Below the pieces are notes generated by a model, which saw only the letters and a list, made by a program, of their open reading frames with translations, searched no databases and was not told the origin of the DNA. The position numbers and the translations under genes were made by a program. Below are positions 6,836 to 12,402 of a DNA stretch of 12,402 nucleotides, one piece after another. Numbering within the stretch: the first letter of the stretch is position 1; each line of letters begins with the position of its first letter. Source of the DNA: Actinomycetes bacterium (GTDB lineage: Bacteria; Actinomycetota; Actinomycetes; Actinomycetales; Cellulomonadaceae); assembly GCA_023430425.1 (NCBI GenBank), contig JAEZAR010000081.1, positions 1-12,402 of the forward strand. Reading direction: 5' to 3'.

Positions 6836-8788
6836 GCACATCTCCTCCACGTCTCCGTCCACGGCTCCGACGACGCGGTCGGCACGCAGGACGCCCCGTT
6901 GCGCACGATCGACCGGGCGGCGCAGCTCGCCCGGCCCGGGGACACCGTCCTGGTGCACGCCGGGACCTACCGCGAGTGGGTCCGCCCGCGGCGCGGTGGC
7001 CGCGGCGAGCACCGCCGCATCACCTACCAGGCCGCCCCCGGGGAGCACGTGCGCATCACGGGCGCCGAGCAGGTCACCGGCTGGGAGTCCGTGGGCGCAG
7101 GGGTGTGGCGGGTCGAGGTACCCAACTCGCTCTTCGGCGAGTTCAACCCGTTCGCGGTGGAGGTCGACGGCGACTGGATCGTGCGCCCCGGCCGCGACGA
7201 GCCCAAGAAGCACCTCGGCGCGGTCTACCTCGACGGCCGCCGCCTCCTCGAGGCGGCGAGCGCCGCCGACGTCGGCGACGCCCCGCGCCGCACCGAGATC
7301 GTCGACGACTGGACCGGCACCACCGTGCCCGTCGCGGACCCGGACTGGACGCAGCGCGTCTGGCACGCGGAGGTCGGCGGCGACGTCACGACGATCCACG
7401 CGAGCTTCGGCGACGCCGACCCGAACGCCGCCCTGACCGAGATCAACGTGCGTCCCACGGTGTTCTGGCCGCAGGACCATCACGTCGACTTCATCACGGT
7501 GCGCGGCTTCGAGCTGTGCCAGGCCGCGACGCAGTGGGCCCCGCCGACGGCGAACCAGCCCGGGCTGGTCGGGCCCAACTGGGCGCGCGGCTGGGTCATC
7601 GAGGACAACGACATCCACGACTCGCGGTGCTCGGGGGTCTCCCTCGGCAAGGAGGCGTCGACCGGCGACAACTGGGCCACCGAGCGCGGGGACAAGCCCG
7701 GGTACCAGTACCAGCTCGAGTCGGTGTTCGCCGCCCGGCAGATCGGCTGGGACCGCGAGCACATCGGCTCGCACGTCGTGCGCCGCAACCACATCCACCA
7801 CTGCGGCCAGACCGGCGTGGTCGGGCACCTGGGCTGCGTGTTCTCGCGCATCGAGGACAACCACATCCACGACATCGCGCTCGACCGGGAGTTCTACGGC
7901 CACGAGATCGCCGGCATCAAGCTGCACGCGCCCATCGACGTGGTCATCGCGGGCAACCGGATCCACAGCTGCTCGCTGGGCGTCTGGCTGGACTGGCAGA
8001 CGCAGGGCACGCGCATCACGCGCAACGTCCTGTGGCACAACAGCCGCGACCTGTTCATCGAGGTCAGCCACGGTCCGTACGTCGTGGACCACAACGTGCT
8101 GACGTCGCCCGTCTCCGTGGAGAACCACAGCCAGGGCGGCGCGTACGTGCGCAACCTGCTCGCCGGCACCGTCAACCTCAAGCAGATGCTGGACCGCGCG
8201 ACGCCCTACCACCGGCCGCACTCCACGCAGGTCGCGGGGTACGCGCTCATCCTCAACGGCGACGACCGCTGGATCGGCAACGTCTTCACCGGCGGCGACC
8301 TGGACCGCGCGTACGCGGCCGACTCGTGGGGCCGGATCGGCTCGCAGACCGGCACAGCCGCCTACGACGGCTTCCCGACGTCGCTCGAGCAGTACCTCAA
8401 CGAGATGGGGGACCGCTGGGACGGGGACCACAACCGGTTCGGCAGCCGCGTGCAGCCGTACCTGTCCCGGGGCAACGTCTTCGCGGGCGGGGCGCGCCCG
8501 GCGGACGGGGAGGTCGACCCCGTCGTGCTGGAGGGGACGGCCCGCGTCGAGGTCGTCACCCGCGGCGAGGAGGTCTGGCTCGAGGTCGACGTGCCGGGCG
8601 CGGACGCCGCGGTGCTGGACGAGGTCACGGACCTGCCGCCCGTGCGGTTCGTCGGGGCGGAGTTCGAGGACGCCGACGGCGGACCCGTGCGTCTCGACGT
8701 CGACCTGGTCGGGGACGCGCTCGACAGCGCGCGACCGGCGGGACCGCTGGCCGGCGGCCTGGACGGCGCACGGGTGCGGCTGCTCTGA
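6833..8788 (+). CDS. GH120-family beta-xylosidase (right-handed beta-helix)
   Basis: The protein has 651 residues and resembles, over its full length, the GH120 beta-xylosidase XylC of Thermoanaerobacterium saccharolyticum as I recall that sequence. Shared blocks are GDTVLVHAGTYREWVRP, FGEFNPF, WAPPTANQPGLVGPNW, DKPGYQYQLE, FYGHEIAGIKLHA, SLGVWLDWQTQGTR, EVSHGPYVVDHN and SQGGAY. XylC uses D382 as nucleophile and E405 as acid/base, 23 residues apart. Here D387 (in WLDW) and E410 (in FIEVSHG) have the same spacing and context. The core is a right-handed parallel beta-helix (repeated IEDNxIHD-type coils about 250-450), with an insertion and a C-terminal beta domain (about 560-651). The enzyme should release xylose from short xylo-oligosaccharides. 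It has no signal peptide, so it is probably cytoplasmic and needs imported substrate. No transporter or regulator gene is adjacent. Confidence 0.9.
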   Translation: MAHLLHVSVHGSDDAVGTQDAPLRTIDRAAQLARPGDTVLVHAGTYREWVRPRRGGRGEHRRITYQAAPGEHVRITGAEQVTGWESVGAGVWRVEVPNSLFGEFNPFAVEVDGDWIVRPGRDEPKKHLGAVYLDGRRLLEAASAADVGDAPRRTEIVDDWTGTTVPVADPDWTQRVWHAEVGGDVTTIHASFGDADPNAALTEINVRPTVFWPQDHHVDFITVRGFELCQAATQWAPPTANQPGLVGPNWARGWVIEDNDIHDSRCSGVSLGKEASTGDNWATERGDKPGYQYQLESVFAARQIGWDREHIGSHVVRRNHIHHCGQTGVVGHLGCVFSRIEDNHIHDIALDREFYGHEIAGIKLHAPIDVVIAGNRIHSCSLGVWLDWQTQGTRITRNVLWHNSRDLFIEVSHGPYVVDHNVLTSPVSVENHSQGGAYVRNLLAGTVNLKQMLDRATPYHRPHSTQVAGYALILNGDDRWIGNVFTGGDLDRAYAADSWGRIGSQTGTAAYDGFPTSLEQYLNEMGDRWDGDHNRFGSRVQPYLSRGNVFAGGARPADGEVDPVVLEGTARVEVVTRGEEVWLEVDVPGADAAVLDEVTDLPPVRFVGAEFEDADGGPVRLDVDLVGDALDSARPAGPLAGGLDGARVRLL

Positions 8789-8804
8789 CGCCTGGGGCCG
8801 GGCC

Positions 8805-8832
8805 GGTCCCGGGCGTCTCGGCGCCCGGGCCG
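8805..8832 (+). terminator. Hairpin downstream of the GH120 gene
   Basis: CCCGGGCG (8808-8815) and CGCCCGGG (8822-8829) form a perfect 8-bp stem with a six-base loop. After one mismatch, three further pairs extend it. It lies 20 bases after the stop. There is no T-tract, as is common for actinobacterial terminators. Confidence 0.45.
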
Positions 8833-8860
8833 ACCCTGGCCGGGCCACCGCCGGGGCTGC

Positions 8861-8879
8861 CACACTGCGCCCGGGGAGG
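8861..8879 (+). promoter_or_regulatory. Possible -10 box and ribosome binding site of the membrane hydrolase
   Basis: CACACT (8861-8866) resembles the -10 boxes found elsewhere in the window. GGGGAGG (8873-8879) lies five bases before ATG 8885 and supports that start. If the box is used, the mRNA leader would be only about a dozen bases. Confidence 0.4.
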
Positions 8880-8884
8880 CACCG

Positions 8885-10996
8885 ATGACAGTCCTGGGGC
8901 GCGAGGCCGTCGTCATCATCCACGGGATCGGGGAGCAGGCCCCGCTGTCCACGGTCCGCGGCTTCGTCGGTCGACGCACGGCGACGTCGCGCGGCGAGGA
9001 GGCACGGGGCGGTGTCGCCGACGCCGGGGACGCGGTGTTCACCGAGCCCTCGCCCGTCGGGGCTCGCACCGACGACCTCACGTACGTGGTCGCGTGGAAC
9101 CAGAGCGGGACGGCGGCCGACATCCTCGCCGCCCGGCCCGGCTGGCGGAAGCACGAGCGCGCGGCGGTCACCGAGTTCCACGAGTTCTACTGGGCGCCGC
9201 GGTACCGCGCGACGACCCTCGGGCACCTGACGGGCTGGCTGGTCCCGCTCCTGCTGCGGCCCTTGCGCACGTTCACGACCCCGCGCCTGCGGGGCCCCCA
9301 CGGAGCCGTCCGGCTGCTGCCGCTCCTGCCCCTGGCGGCCGCGCTCGTCGTCGTCGGGGCCTACCGTGCGGACGTCGTCCCCGGGTGGGTCGCCGGGGTG
9401 GTCCTCGCGGTCGGCGTGCTGGCAGCCCTGCTCCTCGGCACCCTGCTCGGGCTCGTCGCGGCCGCGAAGGTCGTCGTCCTCGCCGTGGTGACCCTGGCCG
9501 CCGCGGCATCCATCGCGTGGGGGCTGGCGGGCGTCGCCCGGACCGTCGCCGCCGTCGGGGCCTCCGCCGGGGCCGTCGTCGTGGGCGGCTTCCTGGCGGC
9601 ACGCATCACCCGGACCCTCGGGGACGCGGCCCGCTACCTCGCGGGCACCCACCCCGGCAACGTCGAGGAGAACGAGACCATCCGGCGTGCCGTGGTCGAC
9701 CTGCTGACCCGGCTGCACGACGTCACCGACCCGGACACCGGTCGGAACCGGTACGACCGCATCGTCGTCGTGGGCCACAGCCTCGGCAGCGTCATCGCCT
9801 ACGACGCGGTCCGGCTGCTGTGGGCCCAGCGCTCGCGGCAGCTCGTGCTGCCCGGCTCCGACGGGACGGCCGCCGCCGACGCCGTCCGCGCCGTCGAGGT
9901 CGCGGGGGAGGTCCTGCGGGCCGCGGCGAAGCCCGGGTCCGGGGCCGATCTCGCGGCGGCCCGGCAGGAGTACCTGCGGGCCCAGCGCGGTGCGCAGCTC
10001 GTCATGCGCGACCTCGACGCCGCGGGCGGCAGCCGACGCTGGATCGTCACGGACCTCGTCACCCTCGGCTCCCCGCTCACCTACGCCGACGCGTTCCTCG
10101 CGACGGACCCGGAGGACCTGGCCGAGCGGTTCGACGAGCGCAGCCTCGCCGCCGTGCCGCCCGTCGTGCAGACCGTCCGCCGCTCCGCCGGCCACCCGTA
10201 CCGGCTGTGGGTGCCGCGGGCGGGGCGGGGCGCCGAGGAGGGGACCACCCGCTGGCACCACGCGGCCCCCTTCGCGTGCGTGACGTGGACCAACCTGTGG
10301 TTCGAGCACGACGTCGTCGGGGGAGCGGTCGGCCCGCACTTCGGGCCGGGCGTGCGGGACGTCTCGCTCGGCGGGTCGCGCTGGCTCGCGGCGATGGCGT
10401 TCGCCTACCCCCACTCGAGCTACTGGACGACGTCGAGCCGGTCCCTCGTCCGCGCGGGCAGTGAGCAGAGCCGCCGCGTCCTGCGGGAGATCCTCCGGCG
10501 CCGTCCGACGCTGCTGCTCACCGCCCGCAGCACTCCGGACGACGCGACGGTGCGGGCGCTGCGGGACCTCCTCGTGGGCGGCGAGGGCGGCGCGCCCGGT
10601 GGCGGCGCCGAGGCGGGTCCGCTCGACGTCGCGGTCCGGCTGTACGTCGGGGGCACCGACGCCGAGCGGCGGGGGGCGTACCTGCCGGTGGCCACCGCAC
10701 CGCTGCCGGAGGCCTCGGCGCGTCGGCGGCTCCGAGCGCTGCTCGGGGAGGACAGCCGGGTGGCGCTCCTCGTCTCGGTGGACCTCCTCGGCGTCGCCGC
10801 ACGGCCGCTGAGCGCGGGGACGTCGAGCGGCGCAGCGGGCGGTGACCCGAGCCCGGACGAGCTCCGGGAGCCCGACGAGCGCGAGCCGGGGGCGGACGGG
10901 CCGGACGACGAGGCGCCGGACATGCCCGACGGGTCGGAGGAGCTGGAGGCCGTCGGCGAGCCCGAGGAGCTGGAGACGGTGGGCGAGGGGGAGTAG
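8885..10996 (+). CDS. Membrane-inserted alpha/beta hydrolase (GHSLG serine hydrolase)
   Basis: The protein has 703 residues. It opens with a beta strand and oxyanion-type motif, AVVIIHGIGEQAPLSTVRGF (HG at 13-14). A region with WAPRY follows, then a hydrophobic block with about four transmembrane helices (about 141-162, 167-193, 194-216, 219-240). The nucleophile motif VVVGHSLGSVIAYDAV comes next, with S299. Likely triad partners are D476 (NLWFEHDVVGG) and H510 (AYPHSSYW), in the usual Ser-Asp-His order. The tail from about 640 is strongly acidic and ends in a tandem repeat. The helices fall between the oxyanion strand and the nucleophile. An even number of crossings would let both halves meet on one side of the membrane. 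A lipase or esterase acting on membrane lipid is plausible, but no substrate can be assigned. It is transcribed alone, with a hairpin after the stop. Confidence 0.85.
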   Translation: MTVLGREAVVIIHGIGEQAPLSTVRGFVGRRTATSRGEEARGGVADAGDAVFTEPSPVGARTDDLTYVVAWNQSGTAADILAARPGWRKHERAAVTEFHEFYWAPRYRATTLGHLTGWLVPLLLRPLRTFTTPRLRGPHGAVRLLPLLPLAAALVVVGAYRADVVPGWVAGVVLAVGVLAALLLGTLLGLVAAAKVVVLAVVTLAAAASIAWGLAGVARTVAAVGASAGAVVVGGFLAARITRTLGDAARYLAGTHPGNVEENETIRRAVVDLLTRLHDVTDPDTGRNRYDRIVVVGHSLGSVIAYDAVRLLWAQRSRQLVLPGSDGTAAADAVRAVEVAGEVLRAAAKPGSGADLAAARQEYLRAQRGAQLVMRDLDAAGGSRRWIVTDLVTLGSPLTYADAFLATDPEDLAERFDERSLAAVPPVVQTVRRSAGHPYRLWVPRAGRGAEEGTTRWHHAAPFACVTWTNLWFEHDVVGGAVGPHFGPGVRDVSLGGSRWLAAMAFAYPHSSYWTTSSRSLVRAGSEQSRRVLREILRRRPTLLLTARSTPDDATVRALRDLLVGGEGGAPGGGAEAGPLDVAVRLYVGGTDAERRGAYLPVATAPLPEASARRRLRALLGEDSRVALLVSVDLLGVAARPLSAGTSSGAAGGDPSPDELREPDEREPGADGPDDEAPDMPDGSEELEAVGEPEELETVGEGE
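10937..10990 (+). repeat. Tandem 27-base repeat in the acidic tail of the hydrolase
   Basis: Codons 685-693 (EELEAVGEP) and 694-702 (EELETVGEG) form two consecutive nine-residue units with seven identical positions. They lie at the very end of a disordered Asp/Glu-rich tail. Copy number could vary between strains. Confidence 0.6.
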
Positions 10997-11010
10997 CCGG
11001 AGCGCACGAG

Positions 11011-11030
11011 GGCCCCGCCGTGGCGGGGCC
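11011..11030. terminator. Hairpin terminator shared by the hydrolase and tRNA-Asn
   Basis: GGCCCCGCC (11011-11019) and GGCGGGGCC (11022-11030) form a perfect 9-bp inverted repeat. It lies 14 bases after the hydrolase stop and 22 bases beyond the 3' end of the leftward tRNA gene, so it can serve both directions. There is no clear T-tract on either side. Confidence 0.65.
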
Positions 11031-11052
11031 TGACCTGCGGTTCTGCTCTGTG

Positions 11053-11125
<73 letters not shown>

Positions 11126-11137
11126 TCGCGCCCGGCA

Positions 11138-11143
11138 ATGCTA
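11138..11143 (-). promoter_or_regulatory. -10 box of the tRNA-Asn promoter
   Basis: TAGCAT on the minus strand, 12 bases upstream of the mature tRNA 5' end. This predicts a start about six bases before the tRNA. The hexamer is identical to that of the leftward partial gene at the window's left edge. No strong -35 box is seen. Confidence 0.5.
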
Positions 11144-11268
11144 CCCGATGCGCGGCGGTGCACCCGTCGCCCCTGGGCGCCGGTCGGCGCCGCGGGCGGC
11201 CGGTGCGCCGGCGGGCCGTACCACGATGCGGGAGCGGCCCGGCCCACCGGCGCACCGCCATCATCGGG
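11144..11268. repeat. Nested, competing inverted repeats between tRNA-Asn and the cupin gene
   Basis: The outer arms are 11144-11161 and 11252-11268: CCCGATG pairs with CATCGGG and GGCGGTGC with GCACCGCC, separated by a small 3/2-base bulge (15 pairs). The inner arms are 11201-11217 and 11241-11257, 16 of 17 positions complementary with a 23-base loop; the one mismatch is a G-U pair in a leftward RNA. Both pairings use 11252-11257, so they exclude each other. The rest of the 243-base gap (11126-11368) holds only the two gene promoters. Function unknown. Confidence 0.55.
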
Positions 11269-11356
11269 CGTCGCTGTCCGGATCTGAGGACCAACCGTCC
11301 TGGGCGCGGTGTGACGCGTACCACTGTGCCCCTGTCGTCCGGCCCCGGGGCGGGCG

Positions 11357-11371
11357 CAGACTGACCCCATG
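11357..11371 (+). promoter_or_regulatory. Leaderless promoter -10 box of the cupin gene
   Basis: CAGACT (11357-11362) is followed by six bases and ATG 11369. There is no Shine-Dalgarno sequence. This matches the leaderless pattern of other genes in the window. Confidence 0.45.
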
Positions 11372-11806
11372 GGAGACGGGCGGGACCACGGCGACGTGGC
11401 GACGGAGGGTCACCTGGACCCGGTGGCGACCAACCCCGGGCACTACCGCGTGGTGCTCGAGAATGAGAGCGTGCGGGTGCTCGAGTACACCGACGAGCCG
11501 GGCACGGTGACGACACCGCACGACCACCCCGACTCGGTGATGGTGACGCTGACGGGGTTCCGGCGCCGGCTGGTGACGCCGAGCAGCAGTCGGGACGTGG
11601 AGCTCGTCGCCGGGCAGGCCCACTGGCTGCCGGCGCAGCGGCACCACGGGGAGAACACCGGCCAGACGCCGACGCACGTGCTCCTCGTCGAGCTCAAGCG
11701 TCCCGTCACGGGTGACAGCGACCCCAAGGATGGTGCGGGCGGCGGGGGAGCCGGTGCTGCCGGGGCCACCACGGAGGGGCCGGGCCCCCTGGGGCCCGCG
11801 TCCTGA
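11369..11806 (+). CDS. Small cupin-domain protein
   Basis: The protein has 145 residues. The cupin barrel covers about 25-112. The first motif holds H51-D-H53 in TVTTPHDHPDSVMVTLTGF, and the second holds H92-H93-G-E95 in HWLPAQRHHGENTG. These are plausible metal ligands. The context (YRVVLENESVRVLEY ... HDHPDSVM) resembles small soluble actinobacterial cupins usually annotated only as cupin-domain proteins. The reaction is unknown. The first 24 residues are polar and the last 30 or so are Gly/Ala/Pro-rich and probably disordered; a strong palindrome in the DNA falls within that tail. The protein has no signal peptide. The gene stands alone, divergent from tRNA-Asn and convergent with the next gene (15-base gap). 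Confidence 0.8.
   Translation: MGDGRDHGDVATEGHLDPVATNPGHYRVVLENESVRVLEYTDEPGTVTTPHDHPDSVMVTLTGFRRRLVTPSSSRDVELVAGQAHWLPAQRHHGENTGQTPTHVLLVELKRPVTGDSDPKDGAGGGGAGAAGATTEGPGPLGPAS
11781..11798. terminator. Palindromic hairpin at the 3' end of the cupin gene
   Basis: CGGGCCCC (11781-11788) and GGGGCCCG (11791-11798) form a perfect inverted repeat with a two-base centre, just before the stop codon. It may terminate transcription from either convergent gene. It overlaps coding sequence and lacks a T-tract. Confidence 0.35.
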
Positions 11807-11821
11807 GGCGCCCGGGGCCGG

Positions 11822-12325
11822 TCAGCGCAGCCCGGCCGCCTCGCGCACGCGCAGCTCCGCGGCGTCGACGGCCGCGGCGGTGGCCGGGTCGGACAGGTCC
11901 ACCCCGCCCGGCCCGATCACCTGGGTGAACAGGTCACCGTCCGCGCCCCGGCGAAGCGCCACCTGCACGACGGCTCGGCCGGGGAGGGCGACCGTCTCGC
12001 GGTGGATGACGGAGGAGTCCACGCACTGGCGCAGGACGCCGGCGAACTGGCGGTCGGGCTCGGCGAGGCGCAGTGCGGCCGGCGGGCTGCCGTCGACCCA
12101 GTCCACGGTGACGGTCTCCGTCTCCGGGTCGAGGCGGGCGCCGCTCACCTCCGACCAGTCGCGGCGGCGCGGGTCGCCGTCCGTGGGGACGACGACGAGG
12201 CCCCGCGTCGTGGCGACGGCCCACCCGTCCGTGAGCCTGCCGTGGCCGAGGACGCGCTCGCCGCGCACGAGGGCGAGCCGGTGGCGGACGTCGTCGGGCA
12301 GCGCGGCGCGGCGGAGGATCGGCAT
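11822..12325 (-). CDS. Uncharacterised soluble protein, possibly PH-like domain
   Basis: The protein has 167 residues with no signal peptide or membrane helix. The first half alternates short strands, LGHGRLTDGWAVATTRGLVVVP, DWSEVSGARLDPETETVTVDWVDG and AALRLAEPDRQFAGVLRQCVDSSV. This pattern is reminiscent of bacterial PH-like domains (a seven-stranded barrel capped by a helix), but the match is by eye only. A helical C-terminus (146-167) follows. I do not recognise a named family. The ATG at 12325 is preceded at six bases by TAGGTT, so the mRNA is probably leaderless. The gene is convergent with the cupin gene; no functional hint comes from its neighbours. Confidence 0.75.
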   Translation of the reverse strand: MPILRRAALPDDVRHRLALVRGERVLGHGRLTDGWAVATTRGLVVVPTDGDPRRRDWSEVSGARLDPETETVTVDWVDGSPPAALRLAEPDRQFAGVLRQCVDSSVIHRETVALPGRAVVQVALRRGADGDLFTQVIGPGGVDLSDPATAAAVDAAELRVREAAGLR

Positions 12326-12337
12326 GCCCTCAACCTA
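12323..12337 (-). promoter_or_regulatory. Leaderless promoter -10 box of the uncharacterised gene
   Basis: On the minus strand TAGGTT (12337-12332) is followed by six bases and ATG (12325-12323). There is no clear Shine-Dalgarno sequence at normal spacing. Confidence 0.45.
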
Positions 12338-12376
12338 ACGGCCCACCGCCCTGCCCCGGGCCGACGTCCGGCGGCC

Positions 12377-12400
12377 CTCAGCCGCGTGAGCGCGGCTGGG
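12377..12400. terminator. Hairpin at the right edge of the window
   Basis: CAGCCGCG (12379-12386) and CGCGGCTG (12391-12398) form an 8-bp stem with a TGAG loop, extendable by a wobble and one more pair. It may end a gene that lies mainly beyond the right edge. One leftward frame gives a possible stop at 12380-12378 preceded by AQPRSRG, so this could also be the 3' end of that coding sequence. The window is too short here to decide. Confidence 0.3.
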
Positions 12401-12402
12401 CG

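Noticed and set aside
6976..10464. A rightward open frame of over 1,100 codons in another frame of the xylosidase and hydrolase genes
   Set aside because: The product is an Arg/Gly/Pro-rich low-complexity string without recognisable motifs, and it crosses the hairpin terminator between two real genes.
11144..11268. The inverted-repeat stretch as a complete miniature transposon
   Set aside because: The flanking bases (GCTA on the left, CGTC on the right) show no target duplication, and the terminal arms contain a bulge. It is kept only as an unexplained repeat.

Overview
The window looks like chromosomal DNA of a very GC-rich actinobacterium. It shows near-total G/C use at third codon positions, frequent GTG starts, several start codons placed six bases after a TANNNT-like -10 box, and a tRNA gene without an encoded CCA end. 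A GH120-type beta-xylosidase gene suggests a plant-polysaccharide degrader; a Cellulomonas-like relative is my guess from gene content, not something the sequence proves. No insertion sequence, phage gene or CRISPR array is visible.

Left part (1-4531): a leftward partial gene with a CxxC motif, a small rightward SHOCT-domain membrane protein, then a leftward two-component system (response regulator 2449-1733, histidine kinase 1736-630, overlapping in GTGA). Divergent from the regulator is a rightward three-gene redox operon: a glutaredoxin-like protein, a CcdA/DsbD-type membrane thiol transporter and a membrane-anchored redoxin. Both intergenic regions that flank the two-component pair carry the same kind of 11-bp tandem direct repeat around TTCATCGA, an OmpR-type operator layout. 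I infer that the regulator controls its own locus, the redox operon and the SHOCT gene, forming one envelope redox or metal stress module.

Middle part (4533-8788): a leftward PAS-PAS-GAF-SpoIIE phosphatase gene, convergent with the redox operon, and a divergent rightward GH120 beta-xylosidase gene with both expected catalytic acids and no signal peptide.

Right part (8885-12402): a large alpha/beta hydrolase whose fold is interrupted by about four transmembrane helices between the oxyanion motif and the GHSLG nucleophile; a strong hairpin terminator shared with a leftward tRNA-Asn(GTT); a 243-base intergenic region with two competing inverted repeats; a small cupin protein; and a leftward uncharacterised protein.

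The least described elements are the regulator/redox module with its paired operators, the membrane-split hydrolase, and the inverted-repeat element upstream of tRNA-Asn.
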